Shown: piece after piece, positions 51,793 to 61,577 of the stretch | How positions within the stretch are numbered: position 1 is the stretch's first letter | How the letters are laid out: each line of letters opens with the position of its first letter | Source: CAJQQY01 sp964564545 | Lineage (GTDB): Bacteria; Bacteroidota; Bacteroidia; Chitinophagales; Saprospiraceae | NCBI GenBank assembly: GCA_964564545.1 | Contig: CAZMBP010000026.1 | Span: 54,768-118,767, forward strand | Length of the DNA: 64,000 nt | Direction: 5' to 3' | Program-made: the position numbers and the translations under genes | The notes under the pieces: model-generated | The model's input: only the letters and a program-made list of their open reading frames with translations | What the model was told of the DNA's origin: nothing | Database searches by the model: none

Positions 51793-53727
51793 ATGAATAA
51801 TACCATTGCCATTCGAGTCTACGATTTTTTAAAAAATTATCCTCCTTTCACTTTGGTGGAAAAGGAGCGACTCATGAAAGTGGCAGAAAAAATAGTTATT
51901 CAATATTATGAACCTCAACAATATATCTTTGAGCAAGACTCTCCTATTTCAGATTATTTTTATGTAGTCAAAGAAGGGGCTGTTCAGCTGCTGAGAAATG
52001 AAGAAGATCAAAAAATCCTGATTGACGAATGTGATGATGGTGATGTTTTTGGTATTCGACCTTTGCTGGCAAAACGTCCTTATGTTGTATCTGCACAAGC
52101 AATGGAAGAGACTTTAATTTATGCGATTCACACGGATGATTTCCAAGATATTTTTCAAAATAATTCTGAAGTAGCATTTTATTTAGCTTCTAATTTTGCT
52201 GCAGGCGTAAGAAATCAATATGCTGAAAAGAAAAAAGGAAAGTTTTATTATGGAGCCGAAAAAGAAATTTCATCTAATTATAAATTAGTTGAAGTCCAAT
52301 CTATCGAGAGTAGCAAAACACCTGTCACCTGTCCTCCCACCACTTCAATTCGTGAAGCTGCAAAAATCATGAGTAAAAATGGTGTAGGTTCGATCATCGT
52401 CGTCAATGAAAATTTTCACCCTTTGGGAATTACTACTGATCGAGATTTTCGGCAAGAAGTTGTTGCAGGGTCGATCTCTCCTAATCAACCGATTTCAGAA
52501 ATTATGTCTTCCCCTGTAATCACGATTCCGCCTGATCGATCAGTTGCCGAAGTGCAAATTGAAATGTTGCAACATAGAATTCATCACTTGTGTATCACCG
52601 AAGATGGAACCACTCATTCCAAAATTTTAGGAATTATTTCAGAGCATGATTTGCTCGTGGTGCAAGCTAACAATCCAGCCGTTTTAATTCGAGAAATAAA
52701 AAAAGGAACATCAGGCGCAACGCTAAGAAAAATCAGAGACAAGGCAGAAGTATTGTTGCAAAAATACTTGGAGCAAGAAGTTTCCATAAAGTACATTTCT
52801 GAAATTATGTCAGAAATTAATGATGCATTAATCATTCGTGCTATTCAAATTGCTGAAAATGATTTGGAAGTGGCAGGTCATGAAAAACCAGCTGCCGATT
52901 ATTGTTGGTTAGCTTTGGGAAGTGAAGGAAGGAAAGAACAATTGCTGCGAACAGATCAAGACAATGCTTTAGTTTTTGAAAATGTAGCGGAGGAAGATTA
53001 TGATGAAGTCAAAGGTTACTATCTCGCTTTGGCGGAAAATACCACTTTGATTTTACATGAATGTGGATTTGAATATTGCCCTGCGGACATGATGGCGAGC
53101 AATCCTCAATGGTGTATGTCTCTAGAAAAATGGGAACAACAATTTTCTAAATGGATGAATCAACCAGGTACGAAAGAAGTGATGATGACGACCATATTTT
53201 TTGATTACCGTCCGATTCATGGAAATTTCAAATTGGCAGAAGAAATGACAGAACATATTTTTGAAGGTATCGACCAGCAAGAAATTTATCTTTCTCACCT
53301 AGCCAACAATGCCTTGCAAAATCCTCCACCTTTAAGTTTTTTTAGAAACTTTATTGTAGAAAAAAATGGAGACCACAAAGACCAATTTGATTTGAAAGCA
53401 CGAGCCATGATGCCCTTGGCAGATGCTGCCAGAGTGCTTATTCTCAATGCTAAGGTTGGGCAAATCAATAATACATTTGAGCGATTTGAAAAGTTGGCAG
53501 AACTGGAAGAAGGTAATCGAGAACTTTTTGAACAGGCTGCAGATGCTTATGAAATATTGATGAGATTTAGAGCGACCCAAGGTTTGAAACATAAAGATAG
53601 TGGCCGTTTTGTCAAACCATCTGAATTAAATAAAATGCAAAGGTTGATGCTTCGAAATAGTTTTCAACCGATTCATGATTTGCAAAGTTTGTTAAAAGTT
53701 CGATTTAGATTAAACCTGTTTGGATGA
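51793..53727 (+). CDS. cNMP-binding / CBS pair / DUF294 nucleotidyltransferase protein
   Basis: 644 residues. A cyclic-nucleotide-binding-like domain (about 8-140) is followed by two CBS domains (about 170-300), a DUF294 GlnD-like nucleotidyltransferase (about 330-480; LGSEGRKEQLLRTDQDNALVFE has the family's G-S-x-G-R-x-E-x8-D-x-D pattern) and a DUF294_C helical domain (about 500-640). It has no HTH, so it is not the CRP/FNR regulator predicted elsewhere. Such proteins are regularly encoded with acetate-type symporters and a DEDDh exonuclease, as here. They are believed to transfer a nucleotide to a target, with CBS sensing adenylates; the target is unknown. Confidence 0.85.
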   Translation: MNNTIAIRVYDFLKNYPPFTLVEKERLMKVAEKIVIQYYEPQQYIFEQDSPISDYFYVVKEGAVQLLRNEEDQKILIDECDDGDVFGIRPLLAKRPYVVSAQAMEETLIYAIHTDDFQDIFQNNSEVAFYLASNFAAGVRNQYAEKKKGKFYYGAEKEISSNYKLVEVQSIESSKTPVTCPPTTSIREAAKIMSKNGVGSIIVVNENFHPLGITTDRDFRQEVVAGSISPNQPISEIMSSPVITIPPDRSVAEVQIEMLQHRIHHLCITEDGTTHSKILGIISEHDLLVVQANNPAVLIREIKKGTSGATLRKIRDKAEVLLQKYLEQEVSIKYISEIMSEINDALIIRAIQIAENDLEVAGHEKPAADYCWLALGSEGRKEQLLRTDQDNALVFENVAEEDYDEVKGYYLALAENTTLILHECGFEYCPADMMASNPQWCMSLEKWEQQFSKWMNQPGTKEVMMTTIFFDYRPIHGNFKLAEEMTEHIFEGIDQQEIYLSHLANNALQNPPPLSFFRNFIVEKNGDHKDQFDLKARAMMPLADAARVLILNAKVGQINNTFERFEKLAELEEGNRELFEQAADAYEILMRFRATQGLKHKDSGRFVKPSELNKMQRLMLRNSFQPIHDLQSLLKVRFRLNLFG

Positions 53728-54389
53728 TGTTTAAATTTTGGAAAAAGAAAAAAGAATATCCTGATTTTTGGAAAAACTACTTAGCTCATTTCGATAATAA
53801 GCTTCCTAAAAGTACGCTTATTAGTGAATTAAAATTTGTGGTTTTCGACACAGAGACTTCTGGCTTTGATCCTAAAAAAGATAAACTATTGACGATCGGA
53901 GCAGTTCGGGTAAGCAATAATCAAATTGACTTGGCAGATAGTTTTGAAGTAAGAATTTTACAACAAGACATTTACAATACTGAAGCAATTCCAATTCACG
54001 GTATCGTTCCAAACAAAGAAAAAGGAATTCTAAAAAATGAAGCAATCCAACAATTCATCAATTACTTAGGTGGCGATATTATTGTGGGGCAAAATATTGA
54101 TTTCGATATTGCTATGATTAATCATGGACTCCAACCTATTCTAAATGAAAAACTGAAAAACAGAAGTTTAGATACTGCACAATTGGCGAAGAGAGCAGAA
54201 CATCTTCGTTCTCCTCAAATGATGAAACCTTCTGAGTTTACATTAGATGCACTTTGTGAGTGTTATAATATTCCGATGCATGATCGACACAATGCTGCAG
54301 GAGATGCTTTGTTGACTGCTCTTTTGTTTTTAAAATTATTGACAAAACTAAAACAGAGAGGAATAAAAACTTTGGGGGATTTACGTTAA
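53724..54389 (+). CDS. DEDDh 3'-5' exonuclease (DnaQ-like)
   Basis: 221 residues. Exo I: FDTETSG (Asp42, Glu44); Exo II: GQNIDFDIAMINHGL; Exo III: HDRHNAAGDALLTALL, which supplies the catalytic His and last Asp. It is an epsilon-like exonuclease acting on single-stranded DNA or RNA ends, usually one of several per genome. Its ATG overlaps the stop codon of the preceding gene (ATGATG at 53724-53729), so the two are translationally coupled. Confidence 0.9.
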   Translation: MMFKFWKKKKEYPDFWKNYLAHFDNKLPKSTLISELKFVVFDTETSGFDPKKDKLLTIGAVRVSNNQIDLADSFEVRILQQDIYNTEAIPIHGIVPNKEKGILKNEAIQQFINYLGGDIIVGQNIDFDIAMINHGLQPILNEKLKNRSLDTAQLAKRAEHLRSPQMMKPSEFTLDALCECYNIPMHDRHNAAGDALLTALLFLKLLTKLKQRGIKTLGDLR

Positions 54390-54777
54390 ATGTCTAGTAT
54401 TGATTTATATCACCAATTCAATATTTCACTCTCCTTTTTTATTTTAAAAAAATGTACTTGATTATCTTTACATTAAAGTTGTTTTCTCTACCATACAGTT
54501 TTTAATCGCCTCGAATCTTCACTAATTACACAAATTTTTGACGATTAGATTATGGATTATGATTTTCTAATTAAATCTGACAAGTCAGATTTTGCGAAAT
54601 TCCACGAATGTATAAATAATAAGAGTTTTCGTGAAGTTTCGGAGATTTTGACTTGTCAAAATCCTTTCGGGAAATATAACTTTTACCAATCTAATTCGTG
54701 AAAATTCGTGGCAAAAAGAAAAGTAAATGTTAAATAAAAATTACTCATTTTTATAAAATCATATTAACCATCCTCCT
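54390..54777. repeat. Repeat-rich gap with paired palindromes
   Basis: Two near-complementary hairpins stand about 50 bases apart: AAATCTGACAAGTCAGATTT (54573-54592) and GATTTTGACTTGTCAAAATC (54644-54663). TTTCGTGAAG (54628-54637) and the later ATTCGTGAAAATTCGTG repeat related words. An isolated CRP/FNR-like TGATTTATATCA lies at 54401-54412. No gene is seen. The region looks like remnants of dispersed intergenic repeats. Confidence 0.5.
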
Positions 54778-55221
54778 ATGAAATTATCAATCAGTCTTTT
54801 TACCTGCATCTTTGTATTCCTTGTTTTTGCTTGTTCAGATGTTGATGAATCAAAATCAGGTCTTGCACCTATCCAACCTAATCCAAATGGAGATAGCGAA
54901 TTGGCACTTTTGATGCGCGAAATGTTTGATGATGGGATGCGAATGAAACAACAACTTGAAAGTGGAGACAAACTAGAAGTCCTTGCGAAGTTTGAAAAAA
55001 TCCATACCGCTACAGCTACAGAACCTGAAAAAGCGGCCAGTAAAGAATTCAAAATGTACGCAGATGCTTACCTTAATATGATCGAACAATTAAAAATTAG
55101 CTCACCTGAGGACACAGAAATTTTGTACCAAGGCTTGGTTAAAAGCTGCCTGAATTGCCATCAAGCAATGTGCCCTGGTCCAATGGTTCGAATTAAAAAA
55201 TTATATCTAAGTAAAAAATAA
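54778..55221 (+). CDS. Single-haem cytochrome c-like lipoprotein
   Basis: 147 residues. The N-terminal signal ends at FACSDVD, a possible lipobox with Cys19, so it is probably a periplasm-facing lipoprotein. A helical domain carries one haem-binding motif, CLNCH (Cys124, Cys127, His128), near the C-terminus, followed by QAMCPGPMVRIKKL, which resembles cytochrome c'-type four-helix proteins where haem sits at the C-terminal helix. A possible role is electron transfer or small-gas (NO, CO) binding. It stands alone and has a terminator downstream. Confidence 0.75.
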   Translation: MKLSISLFTCIFVFLVFACSDVDESKSGLAPIQPNPNGDSELALLMREMFDDGMRMKQQLESGDKLEVLAKFEKIHTATATEPEKAASKEFKMYADAYLNMIEQLKISSPEDTEILYQGLVKSCLNCHQAMCPGPMVRIKKLYLSKK

Positions 55222-55246
55222 GGACTTCCAACTATTTTTTTCCTAA

Positions 55247-55289
55247 AGAATAATCTCTGTAAACGTGTTTGTATACAGAGATTGTTCTT
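55247..55289 (+). terminator. Terminator after the cytochrome gene
   Basis: AGAATAATCTCTGTA and TACAGAGATTGTTCT pair with one mismatch and are followed by a short T run. Confidence 0.75.
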
Positions 55290-55463
55290 TACATATTAGA
55301 AAAATAATAGTTAGAGTTATACGAATGAAGTATAAACAATAAGGAAAATAATGGCGCAAAACCTAATTGGTTGAAAAAGACTTTTTTGAAGCCAGGATGT
55401 GTGATAAATAAGTGAAATGTTGGGGGAAAATAATCTGCATTGAAAACTTAAGGCTGAATGATT

Positions 55464-55559
55464 TTACCATTTTCTGCTTCTCTGTGAAAGCAAGTTGGAG
55501 AAAGTAATTAGTGCTCCTCCCATGATAAACGCGCCTGTTGCAATGTACAGAATTAACAT
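55464..55559 (-). CDS. Tiny single-pass membrane protein (31 residues)
   Basis: The product begins MLILYIATGAFIMGGALITF and ends RSRKW: one hydrophobic glycine-rich helix followed by a basic tail, as in small regulatory or subunit-like membrane proteins. It resembles the 30-residue gene at 15088-15180 in design. No operon partner; the surrounding 55290-55780 interval otherwise shows nothing. Confidence 0.45.
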   Translation of the reverse strand: MLILYIATGAFIMGGALITFSNLLSQRSRKW

Positions 55560-55780
55560 AATAAATGATTTTTTGCGTTTAAAAAAAATATGGTTTTCTC
55601 TCTATCCTCATTAGGAGTTGTGGGGGTTCTGCTAAAGTGAGAAAAATAAAACGGAATTCCAACCTTTTAGACAATTAAAAGTCAAAAAATATATTCTAAC
55701 AATTCAATTACGAAATGTCAACGTTATAACAATATATTTACGGAGATAAAACAGGACTCCTATCTGCGTAATAAAAAATA

Positions 55781-56707
55781 CTACGCAAATAATTCAACTA
55801 AAAAGTAGAGGTAAAAAATTACTAAAATAAATCCTTCCCATCGCGATATGCTTCGAGAAAAACACATCACTCCAAAAAGCATGGTCATTACTATCATCAA
55901 TGGTAAACTAAAAGATAGGATATCAGGTTGGATTTCTAGGTGACCAATAAAAGGAGGTATACCAACTACGGCAAGTGTGTTAAAAATATTAGAACCTAAA
56001 ACATTCCCAACTGCGATACCAGTTTTTCCTTTTTTTGCAGCATTCAAACTTACAATTACTTCAGGTAAAGATGTTCCAAGTGCTACTGCTGACAATGCAA
56101 TTACTCCTGAACCAATTCCTGCAATATCAGATAACTTCTGAATGGAAACTACCGTATATTTTGCTCCCAACCAAACTAGAAGAGCGCCAGCAACCAATAA
56201 AAGAAAACTTTTGATAGATGCTTTGGGGTGTTTTTCTTTTTCTTCATCGTCATCTGACTTTAAAGAATAAAACAAAAATACCACAAGTGATAACAAAAGT
56301 AATCCAGCCTCAAAATAAGATACATTCTGATCCCTTACGATGAACCAAAGGAAGAATGCCGTAAACCAAAGATATGGCATATCTATTTTCCAAATATTGG
56401 TTTCTAGTTTTACTTCTTTTACATAGATAGCTACCAATCCTAAAACCAAGGCAATATTTGTAATATTAGAACCAATCACATTACCCATCACAATTTCTGA
56501 CTCACCCACAAAAACACTCGCCACAGAAGTAGCTAACTCTGGTAGCGACGTACCAAATGCAATAATCGTAACACCAATAATGTATGGGGAAATTCCAAGT
56601 GATAATCCAATCTCTTCTGCCGAATCAATAAACCAATCTGATGCTTTTAGCAAGACAGCGAGACTACCTATAAAAAGACCAACATAGATTAAAATTTCTG
56701 TATTCAT
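55781..56707 (-). CDS. Calcium/sodium antiporter (YrbG-like CaCA family)
   Basis: 308 residues with about ten membrane segments as an internal duplication. Both alpha-repeats are present: GTSLPELATSVASV (about 52-65) and GTSLPEVIVSLNAAKKGKTG (about 210-229), each with the ion-coordinating Glu. An acidic cytoplasmic loop (SDDDEEKEKHPK, about 150-161) separates the halves. It exports Ca2+ in exchange for Na+. A good -7 element, TACTTTTG (56746 to 56739), lies upstream. The gene is monocistronic. Confidence 0.9.
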   Translation of the reverse strand: MNTEILIYVGLFIGSLAVLLKASDWFIDSAEEIGLSLGISPYIIGVTIIAFGTSLPELATSVASVFVGESEIVMGNVIGSNITNIALVLGLVAIYVKEVKLETNIWKIDMPYLWFTAFFLWFIVRDQNVSYFEAGLLLLSLVVFLFYSLKSDDDEEKEKHPKASIKSFLLLVAGALLVWLGAKYTVVSIQKLSDIAGIGSGVIALSAVALGTSLPEVIVSLNAAKKGKTGIAVGNVLGSNIFNTLAVVGIPPFIGHLEIQPDILSFSLPLMIVMTMLFGVMCFSRSISRWEGFILVIFYLYFLVELFA

Positions 56708-57149
56708 ATATTGTTAGGCTAGAGAATTTTTTGAACCGCAAAAGTACAATTTTTTATCATTTGCTCTTGGTTTTTCTACAAATGAAAAGAAATAATTGAT
56801 AGAATTTGATTTGAGATTAATGACTTCAATTTAAATATTGAGCGAGTTATTTTTCTAATCTAAAAAAGTTAAAACGACATGCGGATGATATTTGAAAAAC
56901 TTAATTCTACATGACAACCTTTTGGACTAAAAAAAACGTCAATAGTAATGGATCTAGTTGTTATTTTTCTTAAAACATATTGTTATCTCAGGCGTATTAT
57001 TGTATAGAATAATGAATACAATTTTTCGTTATTTTCTTACGGAGCATTGGTACTCTAAATATAATCATTGATAAATGACCCTAAATTGACATCTAAATTT
57101 TCCTTGATTAAATGAAAACTTCCTAAATTGAACAAAATCCCACTTTGAT
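56708..57149. other. Gap between antiporter and secreted protein genes
   Basis: AT-rich, no gene and no strong hairpin. The antiporter -7 element TACTTTTG (56739-56746) is the only clear signal; no CRP/FNR-type palindrome was seen. Confidence 0.45.
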
Positions 57150-59936
57150 ATGATAAAGCTTCTACGTTTTTCCACCTTTTTAATTGCTGCCTTTTCCGCA
57201 TTGTCGGTTAATGCCACCCATAATCGTGCAGGTGAAATTACCTATGTGACGGATACGTCTAATTCTCTTTCGATAACAGCTACAATTACCACTTATACCA
57301 AAGAAAGTAGTGTTCCGGCAGACAGGGATAGTCTGGAAATTTGTTGGGGATGGGAAAACAATGATGTTCTAGTTTGTGAATGGGTGCAAAGAAGTAATGG
57401 AAATGGTGAATCATTAGGAAATGACATCAAGAAGAATCTTTATACTGCTTCTCATACTTTCCCTGCATTTGGACATTATGTGATTAGCATGACTGACCCT
57501 AACCGAAATGGAGGAATCTTAAATGTTAATCCTCCAAGTTCAGATAATGTTCCTTTTCATCTCGAGACGACGGTTACGATTTTTAACCCTCAATTTAATG
57601 GTTTTAATAATTCTCCTATTTTATACCAACCTCCTATCGACAACGCATGTATTGGTCGTCCATTTGTTCATAACCCAAATGCTTATGACCAAGATGGAGA
57701 TAGTCTTTCATATGAATTGACGGTACCTTTGCAATCGGTAGGAACAGTTGTTCCTAATTATAGTTATCCAGATCAAATTCCGAATATAGACCCTCTCAAT
57801 AACACGATATCGATCAATTCAGTCACCGGAGACCTGACTTGGATAACCCCACAACAAGCAGGGGAATATAATATTGCTATTTATATTATTGAATGGCGAA
57901 ATGGAAGTCCACTCGATACGATGATAAGGGATATGCAAATTACTGTTTTGGATTGTGACAATGAGCCTCCTGTAATTGAAACGGTAGATGAACTTTGTGT
58001 AATTGCGGGAACTCTAGTGGATTTTGAAGTAATCGCTACAGATCCTGATGTTGGCCAAAAAGTTAGGCTAACTGCTTTGGGTGGTCCTTTTGTTTTGACT
58101 CCTAGCCCCGCCCAATTTTCACCTAATACAAATACATTTGAGACACCTCCTGTGGTTAGTAATTTTACTTGGCAAACTACCTGTGAACATATTTCGGATC
58201 AATTTTATTCTGTGATTTTTAAAGCAACTGATAATTATATTCTAGGTACAGATTCAGCAGGGTTATCTGCCCTTAAAACTGTTCGAATAAAAGTAGTTGG
58301 CCCTCCACCTGAAGATCTGCAAGCAGAGGCCGTCGATGAACAAATTAATCTAAGTTGGGAAAAACCTTACGACTGTGAAGTAGTGGAAGATGATTATTTT
58401 AAAGGGTTTTCTGTTTGGCGAAAATTAGGCCCTAATGCTTTTCCTCTCGATACTTGTGACCCTGGTTTAGATGGAAAAGGATATACTCGCCTTGACAATA
58501 AAATATTTGACATGTCTGGAGGCAGATATGTTTTTACGGATTTTGATGTGGAAAGAGGACGAAATTATTGTTATCGAATCGTTGGTGATTTTGCCAAAAC
58601 ATCAGCAGGAGGATTTAACTTTAACTTTGTGGAAAGTTTAGCTTCAATGGAAATGTGTGTTCAATTGAGTCGCGATATTCCTCTGATTACTAATGTAAGC
58701 GTTGTAGAAACTGATCCATCCAATGGAGAAATTTTTGTCCAATGGTCTACCCCTAATCCAGCAGATTTAGATACTATTGAACTTCCTGGTCCTTACAAAT
58801 ATGAAGTTTGGAGAGCTGAGGGAATAACCAATACAGGATTTTCACTAATTCATACTACTCCAGAATACAATAATTTCTATGAAGCAGTTGATACCAATTA
58901 TACTGATATAGGTGGTCTAGATACTGAAAATAATGCTTACACTTATCGTATTGCTTTTTATGTAAATGGAGAAACAGAACCATTAGGATTTACTAATGAT
59001 GCTTCCTCTACATTCTTGAATATTGCATCAACTGATGAGACCAACATTCTAACTTGGGACTTAGATGTACCTTGGGATAATTCTTTTTACACCATTTATC
59101 GAGGTAATAATACAGAGCCTATTTCTCAATATAATATTATTGGAACTTCCGAAACAGAAGAATATATCGATAATGAAGGATTAGTTAATGGAGTCGAATA
59201 TTGTTATTATGTCAAAGGAGAAGGTTCTTATAACATTGAGGGTATTTTGCCAGTATTAATTAATGACTCGCAGAGAGAATGTGGAATTCCATTAGATACT
59301 ATTCCTCCTTGTCCGCCTGAATTAAGCATTACTAATGGTTGTGAAGATATAGGTGATACTGGTTCTGGAGATGATATTATCAACAATCTCGTTTGGATTA
59401 ATCCAATGAATAGATTAGTAGACATTTGTGCAGAAACGGATGACGTGGTTTACTATAATGTTTACTATGCACCTCCGACTGACAATAGTAATTTCCAATT
59501 GATCTATACAAGTGATGATTCGGCAGATACGACCTTGATGCATAATTCTGAATTTGGAATTGCGGGTTGTTACGCTGTTACAGCTATTGATACTTTTGAG
59601 AATGAAAGTGCCTATAGTAATATTATCTGTGTTGACAACTGTCCAATTTACAAATTACCCAATGCCTTTACTCCAAATGGAGATGGTTCGAATGAATTAT
59701 TTATACCTTATCCTTACCGATTTGTAGAGCGAGTTGAGTTTAATGTTTTCAATATTTGGGGGAATTTAGTTTATACTACTACTAATCCAGACTTAGGTTG
59801 GGATGGGAAAAATCTAAATGGAAAAGATGTTGCTCAAGGAGTATATTATTACACTTGTCGAGTATTTGAAAATCGAGTTTCGGGCGTAACTGAAAATCCA
59901 GAAGTACTCAATGGATTTATTGAACTGCTGAGATAA
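57150..59936 (+). CDS. Secreted protein with gliding-associated (CHU_C) C-terminus
   Basis: 928 residues. A signal peptide (about 1-22) is followed by THNRAGEITY, a common mature start in this phylum, immunoglobulin/PKD-like modules (about 25-380), fibronectin III-like repeats (about 390-780; PPPEDLQAEAVDEQINLSWE marks one), and a CHU_C C-terminus (about 840-928): LPNAFTPNGDGSNELF, FNIWGNLVYTT, LGWDGKNLNGKDVAQGVYYY. This is the type B class of T9SS substrate, exported to the cell surface. The role may be adhesion or surface structure. Monocistronic; terminator downstream. Confidence 0.85.
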   Translation: MIKLLRFSTFLIAAFSALSVNATHNRAGEITYVTDTSNSLSITATITTYTKESSVPADRDSLEICWGWENNDVLVCEWVQRSNGNGESLGNDIKKNLYTASHTFPAFGHYVISMTDPNRNGGILNVNPPSSDNVPFHLETTVTIFNPQFNGFNNSPILYQPPIDNACIGRPFVHNPNAYDQDGDSLSYELTVPLQSVGTVVPNYSYPDQIPNIDPLNNTISINSVTGDLTWITPQQAGEYNIAIYIIEWRNGSPLDTMIRDMQITVLDCDNEPPVIETVDELCVIAGTLVDFEVIATDPDVGQKVRLTALGGPFVLTPSPAQFSPNTNTFETPPVVSNFTWQTTCEHISDQFYSVIFKATDNYILGTDSAGLSALKTVRIKVVGPPPEDLQAEAVDEQINLSWEKPYDCEVVEDDYFKGFSVWRKLGPNAFPLDTCDPGLDGKGYTRLDNKIFDMSGGRYVFTDFDVERGRNYCYRIVGDFAKTSAGGFNFNFVESLASMEMCVQLSRDIPLITNVSVVETDPSNGEIFVQWSTPNPADLDTIELPGPYKYEVWRAEGITNTGFSLIHTTPEYNNFYEAVDTNYTDIGGLDTENNAYTYRIAFYVNGETEPLGFTNDASSTFLNIASTDETNILTWDLDVPWDNSFYTIYRGNNTEPISQYNIIGTSETEEYIDNEGLVNGVEYCYYVKGEGSYNIEGILPVLINDSQRECGIPLDTIPPCPPELSITNGCEDIGDTGSGDDIINNLVWINPMNRLVDICAETDDVVYYNVYYAPPTDNSNFQLIYTSDDSADTTLMHNSEFGIAGCYAVTAIDTFENESAYSNIICVDNCPIYKLPNAFTPNGDGSNELFIPYPYRFVERVEFNVFNIWGNLVYTTTNPDLGWDGKNLNGKDVAQGVYYYTCRVFENRVSGVTENPEVLNGFIELLR

Positions 59937-59960
59937 TGGTTAAATAGTTAATCATTTTAA

Positions 59961-60000
59961 AAAAGAGAAATGGGACTTTAGGTTTCGTTTCTCTTTTTTT
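59961..60000 (+). terminator. Terminator of the CHU_C gene
   Basis: AAAAGAGAAA pairs with TTTCTCTTTT around a short loop and ends in a T run. Confidence 0.8.
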
Positions 60001-60124
60001 ATTTTTGTAAAAAACTAATTTGTAACTGTTGTGTTATAAAAACATTAAACCGTAATCGTCAATCTGTCTTCTTTCAGAAAGCAAAGCGCACGATCGGTCA
60101 TCTGTCCTCAAAAAAAATAAAATC

Positions 60125-60724
60125 ATGTTTACAGGAATTATTGAAGCCGAAGGCAAAGTAGAAAATATCGAAAAGGAAGGAAGCAATGTTCATTTCACCC
60201 TCTCCTCCCCTATTTCCAATGAATTAAAAATAGATCAAAGTGTTTCACACAATGGAGTTTGTTTGACGGTAACTCATCAAACAGATCAGCAATACAAAGT
60301 AACTGCAATTGAAGAAACGATGATTAGAACTAATTTAGGAAAATTCAAAACGGGTGATGCGATCAACCTCGAAAGAGCAATGGTTCAACATGGTCGATTG
60401 GATGGACATATCGTGCAAGGTCATGTGGATGATACTGCAACGTGCATTGAAGTGAAAGAAGCGGAAGGGAGTTGGTACTTTAGTTTTCAGTTTGATAAAA
60501 AAAATGCGCACTTATTGGTAGACAAAGGTTCGATTTGTGTGAATGGAGTGAGCTTGACGTTGGTGAATCCTACGGAAGATACTTTTTCAGTTGCGATTAT
60601 TCCTTACACTTATGAGCATACTAATTTTAGAAATCTAAAAGTGGGTGATGTGGTGAATTTGGAATTTGATATTTTAGGGAAATATATAGCGAGATATGCG
60701 GAGTTGTATATAAAGAAGAATTAA
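60125..60724 (+). CDS. ribE: Riboflavin synthase alpha chain
   Basis: 199 residues, the normal length. Two tandem lumazine-binding domains: MFTGIIEAEGKVENI starts the first, HNGVCLTVTH supports it; GHIVQGHVDDTATC and VNGVSLTLVN mark the second. The enzyme dismutates two 6,7-dimethyl-8-ribityllumazine molecules to riboflavin. No FMN riboswitch is evident in the short upstream gap. Monocistronic. Confidence 0.95.
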   Translation: MFTGIIEAEGKVENIEKEGSNVHFTLSSPISNELKIDQSVSHNGVCLTVTHQTDQQYKVTAIEETMIRTNLGKFKTGDAINLERAMVQHGRLDGHIVQGHVDDTATCIEVKEAEGSWYFSFQFDKKNAHLLVDKGSICVNGVSLTLVNPTEDTFSVAIIPYTYEHTNFRNLKVGDVVNLEFDILGKYIARYAELYIKKN

Positions 60725-61577
60725 TTTTCTATTCAAAAATCATAGCAACTATCATTAGCCTACCTTGAAGCAAGGCTGACGAGGAATTACAAGAAAAACA
60801 GTAACAATTTCATATCCCCAACTTAAAAGTTGGGGATATGAAACTTCTGTTTCTTTGCTGCCCTACGCAAGCATCGCGGAATTCCTTAGATTAAAAAATT
60901 AGATTCAGCTGAAAAATTTATTCTTCTAAGCAGCAGCTAAAGATTGTTCAAATAACAATTAATTTTTTCATCCACCAAACACCACTTTCCAGCTTTTTTT
61001 ATTTCCTATTTTAAATAATATTTTTTCTTTTCACAATTGTTAAATAAACTGTGACTCTTTCATTTAAAAAAAAATTTATATATATTAGTCATACTAAAAA
61101 GAGCCGAAGAAAATAAACACAATAATTTCATATCTCACAGTAGTATCCTCACAGTAATCATTTCCTTGACTCTTCAGTATTTTTAAGAAAAAATTCATTT
61201 CGACAAAAGCTATTTTGTTAGTAAAGATAAGATCCCATTTTCGCAAAAGTTTGAGTTCAATGAGCAGTCTCATTGCTTGAGAACTTTAACATGCTATTAA
61301 TATTAAGTACTATCCAAATTATATTTTTAGGAACTTCATTTAGAGTAATGTCTAATGACTACTATATAATTCATGAATTTTAAAACTTAATTTAAAATTG
61401 TTCATAACCCAAAATCGTCTTGCCTATGCCTAAAAAAACACTCCAAAAAACACTACCCGAATGCTTTAACAGAAATTAAAGTATTCTAACATAATCTATT
61501 TTATATAAAACTATCGGAAAAGATTTAACCCCAAAATCTTAAGCAAACCCTTATTTCTTAATTTAAAATTTCTCATT
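60725..61577. other. 850-base gap with a perfect 17-bp-arm palindrome
   Basis: TTTCATATCCCCAACTT and AAGTTGGGGATATGAAA meet around AA at 60808-60843, with CAGTAAC/TTCTG-like flanks, then GCTGCCCTACGCAAGC-type sequence. This looks like a REP-type or transposon-derived palindrome and could also terminate ribE. The rest (60900-61577) is AT-rich with no gene; the last 100 bases must hold the promoter of the 61578 gene. Confidence 0.5.

Noticed and set aside
51793..53727. The cNMP-binding protein as the predicted CRP/FNR regulator
   Set aside because: It has CBS and nucleotidyltransferase domains but no helix-turn-helix, so it cannot bind the boxes.
60001..60124. FMN riboswitch upstream of riboflavin synthase
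   Set aside because: The gap is too short after the upstream terminator and none of the conserved FMN-element blocks is visible.
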